NCBI RefSeq assembly: GCF_026341275.1
Contig: NZ_JAIFZO010000002.1
Location: forward strand, 1-64,000
Source: Streptomyces ortus
GTDB lineage: Bacteria > Actinomycetota > Actinomycetes > Streptomycetales > Streptomycetaceae
Length of the DNA: 64,000 bases
Direction: 5' to 3'
Shown: piece by piece, positions 1 to 8,526 of the stretch
How positions within the stretch are numbered: position 1 is the stretch's first letter
Layout: each line of letters starts with the position of its first letter
Position numbers and translations under genes: made by a program
The notes under the pieces: generated by a model
What the model saw: the letters and a program-made list of their open reading frames with translations, nothing else
What the model was told of the DNA's origin: nothing
Databases searched by the model: none

Positions 1-153
1 CATTCCACTCCGTGGAATGCGGCGGAACTCCGTTCCGCCTGCCCGGAATCGCTCCGCGATCCGGGACGGATCCGGCTTCGCCGGATCCTCACCCCGTACA
101 GGCCTGCTCCGCAGTCCCGTACGGGAGCTGCTACGCGCTCCGCGCGCAGCAGG
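1..153. repeat. Array of six hairpin palindromes, candidate linear-replicon telomere
   Basis: Six consecutive inverted repeats fill this stretch: 1-19, 21-39, 42-65, 68-88, 93-125 and 128-152. Stems are 8 to 15 bp; the third has one bulged base, the fifth two mismatches and the sixth one. Every loop is three bases (TCC five times, TTC once) closed by C and G. On the complementary strand, which would be the 3' overhang of a left end, these loops read GGA or GAA, the GNA triloop type described for Streptomyces telomeres. The first palindrome starts at base 1. The bases do not match the canonical Streptomyces telomere opening CCCGCGGAGCGGG, and no tap or tpg gene is recognisable in the window. 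That base 1 is a physical end is inference. Confidence 0.65.
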
Positions 154-169
154 AAAAGCGCTGGCTGGG

Positions 170-394
170 TCAGTGATGTCGGGCTCGCCGGTTCACCCGA
201 TGAGAGATCAGCAGGATGCCGAACATGAGACTCATGAAGGCCGCGTAGAGGGCTTGGCTTGTGGAGCCTTCAGCTATCCGCCACACCGTCAAGCCTACGC
301 ACAGGGCGAGCATCGGCCAGCACATCCAAGCGATCCAGCGGGCCCCCGGTTTCGTCCAGGCCGGCGGGTCATACCTTTCTGGTGATCGGGTCAC
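170..394 (-). CDS. Small two-helix membrane protein
   Basis: A 74-residue protein starting at GTG 394, with a strong AGGAGG ribosome-binding site six bases upstream. Two hydrophobic segments (about residues 20-40 and 48-64) are joined by a short polar loop, and the C terminus is basic, so it probably sits in the cytoplasmic membrane as a helical hairpin. I do not recognise a family. It is the first gene inside the hairpin array and is transcribed toward the presumed end. The 263 bases between it and the helicase hold no gene. Confidence 0.55.
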   Translation of the reverse strand: MTRSPERYDPPAWTKPGARWIAWMCWPMLALCVGLTVWRIAEGSTSQALYAAFMSLMFGILLISHRVNRRARHH

Positions 395-657
395 GAGACA
401 CCTCCTGTCGTACTGGTGCCCTCATCCGCTGCGGGCACGCCACACTCTGAAACCAACCTCGACCGCTTCCGACCAAACCGTGTGCGTCACTTTCAATGCT
501 GGCTTGCTTCTGGGATGATTGCCAGGTACCTCTTCCTTCTGGAGAGCTGTGCGTAACGTCATCACTGCGGGATTCTGGTAAGTCGTCATTTTGCGTCCTG
601 GATGGAATCTGAGCTAGGGCCAGACCATCTCTTTTCATACCGAGAATGTGAGGTATT

Positions 658-3186
658 ATGGCTCAGATGGAATTGCGTCCGCATCAGGTCGAGGCGGTCG
701 ATAACGTCGTCCGCATTCTCGGTGTGCCGCCCGGTGGCCGTATGCCTCCCGAGGGGTTGAGGACTCAGGTAATCGCCGCTACCGGCTCCGGTAAAACCCT
801 GATCGGCGCGGAATCTGCGCACCGTCTTTCAGCCCGTCGGGTGCTGGTCCTGGTCCCGACGTTGGACCTGCTGACGCAGATGGCCGGCGCGTGGCGTCGG
901 GCGGGCCGGTCGGGAGCGATGGTCGGGGTGTGCTCGCTGCGGGCGGAGGAGAGCCAGGGACTGCCGTGCACGACCGATCCCGACGAGCTGGTGGCGTGGT
1001 TGTCCGGGCTGGAGACGGTCACGGTGTTCGCCACGTACGCGTCGGTCGGGCTCGGCGTCCTGCAGCGCGCGCACGCCGCTGGCTTGGGGGTGTGGAGCCT
1101 GATGGTCGTGGATGAGGCGCACCGGACCAGTGGGGACGGCTTGAAGCCGTGGGCGACCGTGCACGACCAGGCACAGCTCCCTGCCGAGCGTCGGTTGTAC
1201 ATGACGGCGACGGCGCGGGTGTGGGAGGCGGAGGGTGAGCGGCCGCGGTTGGTGGCGTCGATGGAGGACGGCTCCCCGGTGTTCGGTCCGGTGGCGTACA
1301 AGCTGACGTTGTCGGAGGCGATCGGCCGGGGCATCGTCGCCCCGTATCAGGTGCTGTGCTTGGACATCCGCGATCCCGACCTCTATGCGGCGCTGGCCAC
1401 GGAGGCCACTGGCTCGGATGCGGTGCGCGGGGCCCGGCTCGCGGCCGTGCAGAGCGGGCTGATGCACGCGGCCGTGAAGGAGCGGTTCCGGCGCGTGTTG
1501 TCCTTCCACAGCCGGGTCACCGAGGCCGAGGCCATGGCCGTGTCGGTGCCGGCGGTCGCGGCACGGCTCGCCGAGGACGACCCCGATACCTACCCGCCCG
1601 CGGATCAAGTGTGGTCGGACTGGCTCTACGGCGAGCATGCTCCTGGGCACCGCCGTCAGGTACTCGATGAATTTGCGTCCGATTTCCTCGGAGGGGTCGA
1701 ATATAAAGGCCGTAATGTTCGGGCGGAATTGCGTGTTCTTTCTTCGGTTCGGGTTCTCGGAGAGGGTGTCGATACTGCCGAGTGTGACGCGGTTCTTTTC
1801 TCGGATGCGCGTGGTTCGATGGTGGATATTGTGCAGATGGTTGGGCGTGCTCTGCGGTTGAATCCGAATCACGGAAAGCTCGCCACGTTGGTTGTTCCGG
1901 TGTTTCTCGGACCGGGTGAAGATCCGAATGAGTTGCTCACGTCGGATGCCTATACGGCCTTGAGTAAGATCCTCGGAGCCCTGCGGGCGCACGATGCGGA
2001 GACGATCGAGGCGCTCGCGGACCCCCGGCTGCGCAACAGCCGACCCGCCGCCGACGACGATCGTGGCGAGGACGAGCTGGCGGACGGTGAGGACGAGGGC
2101 GACGTCGACCGGGCGGCGGCGCGGGTGTCCGAACGGGCCGCGGGGGTGCTGCGGTTCAGCGAGGAACGCGACCCGGCCGCGCTCACCCGGTTCGTGCAGC
2201 TGCGCGTCATCGACCCCGAAGGCGCCTACTGGCTGCGCGGCATCGAGGCCGCCACCCGCTGGCTGCGCGAGACCGGCAGTACGGAGCTGCGGGTCCCGTA
2301 CACGTACGTCACACCGGAGGAGTGGGTATCCGCCGGCTCGCATCCGCTGGGGGTATGGACAGCAGATCAACGCCGGTACTACGTGGCCGGGACGCTGGAA
2401 GCCTCGCGCGTTAGGGCGCTTGAAAAGCTCGGCATGGTCTGGTCCGTACACGCTTCCGCGTGGGACGCCGGGCTGGAGGTCGCCCGCTCATACGCCGCCG
2501 TCCACGGGCACTTCCTCCCGCCCACCGGCGCCGTATGGGGCAGCAGAGGGGCCAACGGGACTGGAGGCGGCGCCGGCTCCATGCCGATCGGAGTATGGGC
2601 CAAAAACCAGCGCGCCGCGGCCAGGAAAGCGGCAGAGAACGCCGTACGGCGCGCCGCCGGGGAAACCCACATCTCCTACGCCGGAGAGCTCTCAGAAGCC
2701 CGGCAGGAGGCGCTGGCAGAGATCGACCCAGGGTGGTGCCCTGCGTGGGACGTGTCCTGGCAGCGGGCGTACCGACTCGCCCTCACCCACACGAAAGCCG
2801 GCGGCGCCTTCCCGACCGGGACGGGCGAGCTGGTCGTCCAGGGCGAAGACCTCGGGACATGGATCACCGCGCAGCGCGCCGGGTGGAACGACCTGATGCC
2901 CGCACAGCAGTACCTCCTGAAGACCCTCGGCATCGAGCCGCCCGAGGAAGGCGAGATCGTGGTGCCGGTACGGCGGTCACAAGACGAACGCTGGAACGCA
3001 AATATCGCCGCCGCCCAGCAGTTCCACGCACGCGAAGGCCACCTACGCCCCGCCCGCAAACACATCGAAGTCGTGGACAGCGAGCCGGTCAAGCTCGGGG
3101 CTTTTTTGGACAACAGCCGTCGCCGGGCTGCCAAACTCAGCCCCGAACGACGCGCGACACTCGATGAACTGGGGATGCGCTGGTAA
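658..3186 (+). CDS. Telomere-linked DEAH-box helicase with helicase-associated repeats
   Basis: An 842-residue superfamily 2 helicase. Walker A is at residues 41-47 (ATGSGKT) and the DEAH box at 152-155. A TAT-type motif III lies near residue 182, and motif VI (QMVGRALR) is in the middle of the protein. The C-terminal part from about residue 560 holds repeated helicase-associated (HA) modules of the form W..G...A..Y...HG. Helicases of this design commonly lie next to Streptomyces chromosome and linear-plasmid ends (the TtrA group), which fits its place 500 bases from the hairpin array. The start is ATG 658 with a weak upstream GTGAGG. Bases of about 1650-1990, encoding motifs V and VI, are clearly poorer in G+C than the rest, which suggests a mosaic gene. 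Confidence 0.85.
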   Translation: MAQMELRPHQVEAVDNVVRILGVPPGGRMPPEGLRTQVIAATGSGKTLIGAESAHRLSARRVLVLVPTLDLLTQMAGAWRRAGRSGAMVGVCSLRAEESQGLPCTTDPDELVAWLSGLETVTVFATYASVGLGVLQRAHAAGLGVWSLMVVDEAHRTSGDGLKPWATVHDQAQLPAERRLYMTATARVWEAEGERPRLVASMEDGSPVFGPVAYKLTLSEAIGRGIVAPYQVLCLDIRDPDLYAALATEATGSDAVRGARLAAVQSGLMHAAVKERFRRVLSFHSRVTEAEAMAVSVPAVAARLAEDDPDTYPPADQVWSDWLYGEHAPGHRRQVLDEFASDFLGGVEYKGRNVRAELRVLSSVRVLGEGVDTAECDAVLFSDARGSMVDIVQMVGRALRLNPNHGKLATLVVPVFLGPGEDPNELLTSDAYTALSKILGALRAHDAETIEALADPRLRNSRPAADDDRGEDELADGEDEGDVDRAAARVSERAAGVLRFSEERDPAALTRFVQLRVIDPEGAYWLRGIEAATRWLRETGSTELRVPYTYVTPEEWVSAGSHPLGVWTADQRRYYVAGTLEASRVRALEKLGMVWSVHASAWDAGLEVARSYAAVHGHFLPPTGAVWGSRGANGTGGGAGSMPIGVWAKNQRAAARKAAENAVRRAAGETHISYAGELSEARQEALAEIDPGWCPAWDVSWQRAYRLALTHTKAGGAFPTGTGELVVQGEDLGTWITAQRAGWNDLMPAQQYLLKTLGIEPPEEGEIVVPVRRSQDERWNANIAAAQQFHAREGHLRPARKHIEVVDSEPVKLGAFLDNSRRRAAKLSPERRATLDELGMRW

Positions 3187-3252
3187 GTAGCCGCACAGGG
3201 TTCGGGAAAACGCAGCATCCGGATCTCTCTGGGAAATACAGAAGGCTTCGCA

Positions 3253-3453
3253 GTGCCACCCCGCAATTCGCTCTACGCCACCGCTGTTCACCGCCGCCGC
3301 CGACCGGCCCGCGAACGCCCCGATCCGCCGCTGCGTCCAGTCCGTCCGCGTCAGCCCGTACGAGATCGCCCGCACCTGCTCCTCCGTCAGCAGCTCGGGC
3401 TTGCGGCCCGGAGCACAGTCGGCCGGGAGGCCGGGAAAGTCCCAGTCCTTCAC
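3253..3453 (-). pseudogene. Remnant of a small helix-turn-helix-like protein
   Basis: From GTG 3453 the minus strand encodes about 60 residues with normal Streptomyces codon use, including LLTEEQVRAISYGLTRTDWT followed by QRRIGAFAG, a pattern like a helix-turn-helix. Beyond this the frame runs into the 3' end of the helicase gene with no further sense. I read it as a truncated gene. It could instead be a short real gene whose end was changed by the neighbouring rearrangement. Confidence 0.3.
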
Positions 3454-3671
3454 CGGACCAGCAACCGGGGCAGGCCGTTCCAGGCGCTCCTCGCCCCCGC
3501 CACAGAGCGCTCACAGTAACGCGAGCAGCATGGCAATGCAATGCCTATAAGCGCAGGTCAGAGTGTGTGTGGGCTGTTTTTCGTGCTGCTAGTCTGACGG
3601 CCGTCATGCACGTCCCGACGCAGTGTGCGGCCCTCTGTCCGCGTGCCCTGATTCGTGAAGGACGCATTCCG

Positions 3672-3869
3672 GTGCCCTCTCGCCCGAGTCGTGATTCGAA
3701 CGCGCTTGCCCTGTTGGGCCTGGTGGCCGTCCTGGTCATCCTGGCTATCAGCGGCTTCGCGATGTATGTGACCTACCAGCACCCGGCTCTTGCGCAGCCG
3801 CTTTCAGTGGCCGCAGGCGTAGCGACGGTGCTCCTCGCGGCCGTGGCACTCGCCTTCGCCCGCCGCTGA
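3672..3869 (+). CDS. Small two-helix membrane protein
   Basis: A 65-residue protein beginning at GTG 3672, preceded by GAAGGA about nine bases upstream. The frame is open further upstream, but that part has no coding character. Two hydrophobic helices (about residues 11-33 and 41-61) and an RR end predict a membrane hairpin. No family is recognised. It resembles the product at 4926 only in size and layout. Confidence 0.45.
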   Translation: MPSRPSRDSNALALLGLVAVLVILAISGFAMYVTYQHPALAQPLSVAAGVATVLLAAVALAFARR

Positions 3870-4214
3870 CTCTGCGGCCACACCTGCCACTGCGGCGCGC
3901 GGCCCCGCCGACGCGCGCGAGAAGGCCTGCGGGGCGCCCGATCGCCCAAAGCGCTCGCCGTGCCCGACCCTTCCCTCCGCCCTTCTCTTCCTGGTGAGTC
4001 AGGCGCGGGGTGCTCTGAGGGGGATATCAGCACCCCGACCACACCTGTAAGGGCGTGGTGACCCGCACAGAATCATTGAGGACTGCGCAACTTGTCGCAA
4101 CAGATGACGGTCCTGTGGGTTGCGGACTTCCTTCTTCGCTCCCACCGTGCACCGACCCGCGGCACCCGGTCATCGCGGAGTTCATGCGCTGCCCAGGGAG
4201 AACGTCACGCGCAA

Positions 4215-4480
4215 CGCAAGCTGCACGCGAAGGGCAAGTTCGGTGTGTCGGTGGTGAAGGTCGAGGACCTGGTCTTCAAGAACAACGTCATCACGTACGT
4301 GCAGTACGACAAGAACGACGCCCTGGTCGTCATCGACATCGGCAGCCGGACAACGCGCCACTCGGCATCGTCGAGTTCGCGAAGTCCATCGACTCTCTGC
4401 ACGATCGGCACGAAGGACAAGGGCTCCATCAAGTTCATCGACGAGCTCCTACTGCTCAACTGGCGCGCCGTCACGCGCAT
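4215..4480 (+). pseudogene. Frameshifted gene remnant, unknown function
   Basis: The plus strand encodes a good protein segment containing KGKFGVSVVKVEDLVF and VITYVQYDKNDALVVIDIG in one frame. It continues as APLGIVEFAKSIDSLHD in a second frame, then returns to the first with KDKGSIKFIDEL. Three well-formed pieces in two frames, with G/C-ending codons, point to a gene broken by two small indels. No start codon or family is recognised. Sequencing error is the alternative. Confidence 0.4.
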
Positions 4481-4925
4481 CACTGATGTTCATAAGGCCC
4501 GACCAGGCATTCTGCGCTGAAAAGTGAGCGGGCAGCACGCTGCAGTCCGGCAAGATGCCCGCCGGACTGCAGCGGATCGCACCACCGGGCGTGCGCGAAG
4601 AACAATGACCCCCTGAGACACATGCCCGTGGTCTGACCTGGGGTGTTCTCGTCAGTACGCACGATTGTCAGGGTCGTGCGATAGGAAGAGCTAGGGACGA
4701 AGTTCCCCGCCGTGGCGCTCCGGGTACGGGCGTCACGGTGTCAGTGCCCACCCATAGTCTCAAGGCACCCGAAGCCTTCGGGTGCCCTTCGGAACGGCGA
4801 AGGGGGGACCCCTGCTCTGTGTCCGCGCGGCTACGCCCTACGAAAGCTGCCTCGCAGATTCAGAAAGGGGCCTCCCTCTCGCCTGACGTCGGGCTACCGC
4901 TCCGTCGATAAGGAACTCAGAAGCC

Positions 4926-5132
4926 GTGACGCCCATCGACCGTACCGCTTCCGGTACGAGATCATCCGCCGCCCGGTTCTACCCGTGGCTGCCCGTCCTG
5001 ACGACGGTGGCGACCCTCGCCACCGTCCTCGTCCTCGCCCTGACCGGCAACGGCATCGCCGCCGCCGCTGTCGCCGCGGCGGGAGGAGCCACTGCCGGCG
5101 GCTTCCAGATCACCGTGCACATCCGGCGATGA
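4926..5132 (+). CDS. Small membrane protein
   Basis: A 68-residue protein from GTG 4926, with AAGGAA about ten bases upstream. Residues 19-41 form one hydrophobic helix, followed by an Ala/Gly-rich second hydrophobic stretch and a basic C terminus. No family is recognised. It stands alone in the degraded subtelomeric zone. Confidence 0.45.
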   Translation: MTPIDRTASGTRSSAARFYPWLPVLTTVATLATVLVLALTGNGIAAAAVAAAGGATAGGFQITVHIRR

Positions 5133-5365
5133 CTACCGCCCGGGCGTCTGCCACGACGCCCGGGTGCACCCCGCCGGTACGAAAAATCTCCGCCGCCATC
5201 ACCTGCTCCTCGCTGTCATTGCCACAGTAGAACCCGGCACTGACAACAGCCTCTCCGGCAGAACGCCTCCGTCCCGACTGCAGGTCCGACCACTCCAGGT
5301 CAGGGCTGTAGCCGGGACGGACTGCGTACAACATCCAGGACTGCAGAGCACCGCAACCAGTCTCG

Positions 5366-5497
5366 GACTATCAGGACATCTTCGCCAAGGAGCGAGACTT
5401 CCAGGAGTTGATGGACCACGGCATCGGCATCGCACACCAAGTGCCTAGCGCCCACATCCTGGAGATCGGGGTCAAGCTTGATGCCCTACCCCTGTGA
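5366..5497 (+). pseudogene. C-terminal gene fragment
   Basis: These 43 codons and a TGA read as a clean protein end, including DIFAKERDFQELMDHGIGI and PSAHILEIGVKLDALPL. The frame upstream is broken and has no start codon. The 132-bp island looks like the surviving 3' end of a gene; its family is unknown. Confidence 0.3.
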
Positions 5498-5700
5498 ACG
5501 GCTCGCAGTACACGAACGCGCACCTGGCGCCCGGTGATCCGCCGCTCCGCTTCCGGAGCAACAAGAACATCTCCGGCTGCGACCACCCCGCCCCACGTCC
5601 TGGTACACGCCAGGCAGGGTCCTCGAGTCAGCATCCCGCCAGCCCGGCCCCCGTTCACCACCACTAAAAATCGGCGCCCTTACGCGACCGATACGAACCC

Positions 5701-5813
5701 CGCCCTGCAGAACCAGGCCGAGTACGAGATCGATGTCATCATCCAGACGGGGGTTCCCCGTGGAGGGCTTCCTCGTCGTCGCCGACTTCGTCATACGGGA
5801 GCAGGCGGGCCGC
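5701..5813 (+). pseudogene. Frameshifted gene fragment
   Basis: One frame gives ALQNQAEYEIDVIIQTG and the next frame continues sensibly with GFPVEGFLVVADFVIREQAG, so a single-base indel near 5750 splits a short coding island. No start, stop or family can be assigned. It may come from the same ancestral gene as the island at 5366. Confidence 0.28.
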
Positions 5814-5818
5814 AGGAT

Positions 5819-6052
5819 TCAGTCGAGCGCGTCGGGCGAAGCAGTGTCCTCTTGGCCTGCTCCCAGGCTGCGCCGGGCTCTGGGTGGCGCGGGGGGAAGG
5901 TTCCCCATGACACCGCGGGCCCGCAGCTCGTCGAGGTCCGCGATGCGGACACCGGGCAGCGCGTCATGGAGGTCGGCCTGTGTGGCGCGGATGCCCGGGG
6001 CAGGAACGTCGGGTCCGGCGCCGAGCGTGCGGCGGGTGGTCACGGAGATCAT
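5819..6052 (-). pseudogene. Short coding-like remnant
   Basis: From ATG 6052 the minus strand has about 50 codons of strongly biased Streptomyces type, including ATQADLHDALPGVRIADLDE. After about 5890 the coding bias disappears, which suggests a frameshift or truncation. A 77-residue frame stays open to 5819. The family is unknown; a short intact gene is possible but less likely. Confidence 0.3.
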
Positions 6053-6345
6053 CGTACGGGCGCCCCGAAGCCGGTTTCTGCCGGCTGTCTCTGCTCCTCG
6101 CGCCAGACGTCGCCCGATTGCACCGGCACGCAGCGCGAAGCATCAGTGTCTCCAGATCGTGCAGCAACTATTCCCGCTCAAGACGATGTCCCGCACCCAC
6201 GGTCCCAGTAAGAGTGCGGGACATCGACACCAGCAGGTCGCCTGACGGCGCGCGGCCCGGCCGCGCTCAACGACCGGGCTCCCACTTGGCTTTTGGCCGA
6301 GCGTCCCGCCGCAACCACCACCTGTCATCACTCACACCGGTGAAC

Positions 6346-7064
6346 TGTGTCTGAGCGCTTCGCTTGGCGGATAAGCGGTTGAGTTGGCGAACTGAGCACC
6401 CGCGCGCGTTTTCGCCCCCGGCCGCCGGCCCGTACCGGCGCGGGCGCCACAGGCACGCCGATGGCTCCGCCGCCGCTTCATGGCTCCGAGAAATCTGTCA
6501 GCAGCCATACAGGCACGCGGTGATGCGTTCCAGGGCTACAGGGATAGGGACGTGATCAGAGATACCGCCTCAGCCAGTCGGGCATGCTCGGGTCGTCGAG
6601 TCCCCAGAACTCCTGGAGCGATTCGTCCTTCTGCCAGGTGTTCTCATCGCCGTCAAAAAACTTCTGCCGGTGGCACTTGTACTTGACGACGGTGCCGCCT
6701 TCGAGCCTGTACTCGTTCCAGTAGTAGTTCTGCCTCCCGTGGCCTTTCCACTCCTGGGTCGTGTAGATCGTCGTCATGAAGTCGGAGTGTAGCCAGGCGC
6801 TGATCCGGCTTGACGGCGTAACCCGGGCAGGCCGGGGCGAGTTGGGAGGCGATCGTGGTCGCGGACGCCGCCGACACCGGAGTACGGGCAGCATTAGCGA
6901 AGAGGACGGCGTCCTCGCCGAGGAGATCCACGAAGGGTTTGGGAAGTAGGAACACCTGCTCAACAACGTGTGACTGAGCGCTTCGGCTTGCCAGGCGCAC
7001 CCGCGCGCGGGTGCTCAGTTCGCCAACTCAACCGCTCATCCGCCAAGTGAAGCGCTCAGTCACA
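6346..7064. mobile_element. Candidate small mobile element bounded by 63-bp inverted repeats
   Basis: The segment 6346-6408 and the reverse complement of 7002-7064 agree at about 60 of 63 positions. They share CTGAGCGCTTC at the outer side and an inner CACCCGCGCGCG. Between them lies one small minus-strand gene (6556-6777). A third partial copy of the outer end (GACTGAGCGCTTC, about 6971) sits just inside the right repeat, so the right end is itself a hairpin. There is no transposase and I see no clear target-site duplication. A non-autonomous element (MITE-like) or a recombination product are the two readings. Confidence 0.45.
6556..6777 (-). CDS. Small acidic/aromatic protein inside the inverted-repeat element
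   Basis: A 73-residue protein from ATG 6777 to the stop at 6556. It is rich in aromatic and charged residues (motifs [11 protein letters not shown] and [15 protein letters not shown]) and has no membrane segment. No good ribosome-binding site is visible before this ATG, although the codon pattern is coding-like from this point. The family is not recognised. It is the only coding candidate between the two long inverted repeats and may be passenger cargo. Confidence 0.4.
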   Translation of the reverse strand: MTTIYTTQEWKGHGRQNYYWNEYRLEGGTVVKYKCHRQKFFDGDENTWQKDESLQEFWGLDDPSMPDWLRRYL

Positions 7065-7265
7065 TGAATCCGCGTCGTCGTGTGCCCCACGAAGCGGTAC
7101 CGGGTCCGAGCAGTTTTCCGCGTCCTGTCGTCCCTCAACCGACGCAATAACCCCCAGCTCGAACGACTCTCCCGGCTCTCCGGCATCAGCCTCTGAAACC
7201 GGCCGCTCGGTGCTTGTCTAGGGAGTATCCGCAGCGCTGTACTGATAGCTGGTGGCGTTGAAGCC

Positions 7266-7285
7266 AAGTTGTTCGTAAACAACTT
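7266..7285. promoter_or_regulatory. Perfect inverted repeat, probable operator
   Basis: AAGTTGTT and AACAACTT form a perfect 8-bp inverted repeat separated by CGTA. The site is A+T-rich in a 70% G+C region and lies 17 bases before the ATG at 7302. Its size and place suit a dimeric repressor site in the leader of that gene. The regulator is unknown. Confidence 0.5.
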
Positions 7286-7301
7286 GATCAGAGGAGCGGG
7301 A

Positions 7302-7625
7302 ATGACGAACGTCCCCGTCGTGAGCTTTGAGCCCGTGAAGTACGCCGCGTGCGCCCTCCCCACGAGTCATCCCGACTACGCGGACTTCGTGATCCGGGTG
7401 ATCTTCCGCCCTTGGCACGGCCAGTGGGAGGTCTTCCATGCCGGTCCACGGGGTGGCCACGGTGGCCAGTACCTGAGTGCCGACGGCACCTGGTCCCGCG
7501 AGGGACACCACTTCGATCTCGACACCGCGCGCGGCCTGGCCGTGGACGCCGCGCTGACCGTCGCCGTGCACGGCCGCACCGTCGCCGACGTGATCGCCGC
7601 GGACAAGCAGGCAGTGGTCCGCTGA
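7302..7625 (+). CDS. Conserved small protein, unknown
   Basis: A 107-residue soluble protein starting at ATG 7302, with a GAGGAG ribosome-binding site seven bases upstream. The 13 bases around the start (GGGAATGACGAAC) are identical to those of the gene at 63711. Both proteins begin MTN, have a strand ending in a G.W motif, and end with an FD.DTA segment before a helix, so they probably belong to one family. I do not recognise it. The palindrome at 7266-7285 lies in its leader. Confidence 0.55.
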   Translation: MTNVPVVSFEPVKYAACALPTSHPDYADFVIRVIFRPWHGQWEVFHAGPRGGHGGQYLSADGTWSREGHHFDLDTARGLAVDAALTVAVHGRTVADVIAADKQAVVR

Positions 7626-8241
7626 CCACTGCTGGGCATCGTCGCGCGCCCGATCCGCGGCAACCACCGGGTCATCGGGAGACGGCACTCGCTGACACGG
7701 GGACGACCGCTCACTGGCACTGGAGCGGTACTCGCTGCTGTCCCCGATGCCGGGCTGACCGGCCGTCAGCGGCAGGGCGCCCGGCCGACCCATGATCCAG
7801 ACCCGCAAGGCACCCTCGGCAGGGTGCCGGGTAGGTTCGAGGTGGGTCCGTGCCTGTCGGAGCAGGCACGGACCCACACACGCCCTGAACAGAGCGGTGA
7901 ACAGCGTGTCCACCCGACGGCGACGTCGTTGACGAAGTAGCGCGCACCCGCTTCCTCACAGCGGATGCGCCGTCTCCGAGGGCCCAATACCCGTCATGGC
8001 GTTGGGCCCTCACCCCATGAGCTGCCCCCCACGACGTAACGCCGGGCCGGCTTTGAGTCGGGGCAGCATCGCGAACGCGGCGAGCGGGTGGCCTACGGGG
8101 GCAGCGCCCACGTCTTATCTGACCCGTCTCGGCTTCAGCGTGAATTGATCACGCGGAGTGTTTGGTTCCTGACCCGTTGTCAGTGCCGGCTGCGAGGATG
8201 TGCAGTTGCGCGGAGACGCGCCACGACAAAGGGGGGGCATT
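7626..8241. other. Gene-poor interval with strong hairpins
   Basis: No convincing gene is visible. Two perfect hairpins follow the gene at 7302: GGCACCCT with AGGGTGCC (7809-7828), and a 15-bp stem at 7842-7856 and 7862-7876. They can serve as its terminator. Some minus-strand frames between 7900 and 8110 have a faint coding look but no start or family, and I leave them as possible decayed sequence. Confidence 0.4.
7809..7876. terminator. Tandem hairpins
   Basis: A perfect 8-bp stem (7809-7828) is followed by a perfect 15-bp stem (7842-7876) with a five-base loop. There is no T-run, which is usual for Streptomyces terminators. They lie about 180 bases after the stop of the gene at 7302. Confidence 0.5.
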
Positions 8242-8526
8242 GTGCCTTGGGTCAGGCCGTATGAGCGCTCAGACGGGACGCCGGTCCGGGGGTATTCCCG
8301 GTGGGCTCCGGGGGCGCGTCGGGACATGGCGGTGTTAGCGGTGGTCGCTCTGGCGGCTGTCGGCATGAGTAACAGCGGCGTCGGTACGGGCGGGGACGGC
8401 GGTGCTCCTCGGCCGGGTACGACGGTGCAGCAGTATCCGGTCGAGTTCGAGAGCACGGCGAGGGTCGAGCGGCCTCAGCCCGCGGTGTCGTACCCGGTTC
8501 CGTGGGTCTCTGGCGGGATCCGGTGA
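8242..8526 (+). CDS. Small single-helix membrane or exported protein
   Basis: A 94-residue protein from GTG 8242, preceded by a run of G that can act as ribosome-binding site. One hydrophobic stretch (about residues 29-41) follows a basic N-terminal part; the rest is Gly/Pro/Ser-rich. Its TGA overlaps the GTG of the next gene by four bases, so the two are probably translated together and this protein may assist the membrane-bound nuclease downstream. The family is unknown. Confidence 0.5.
   Translation: MPWVRPYERSDGTPVRGYSRWAPGARRDMAVLAVVALAAVGMSNSGVGTGGDGGAPRPGTTVQQYPVEFESTARVERPQPAVSYPVPWVSGGIR

Noticed and set aside
829..2451. A 540-codon open frame on the minus strand
   Set aside because: It is a shadow of the helicase gene; the protein is Arg/Pro/His-rich, as expected from antisense reading of G+C-rich coding DNA.
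4480..4662. A 60-codon minus-strand frame
   Set aside because: No coding bias, no ribosome-binding site and no family resemblance.
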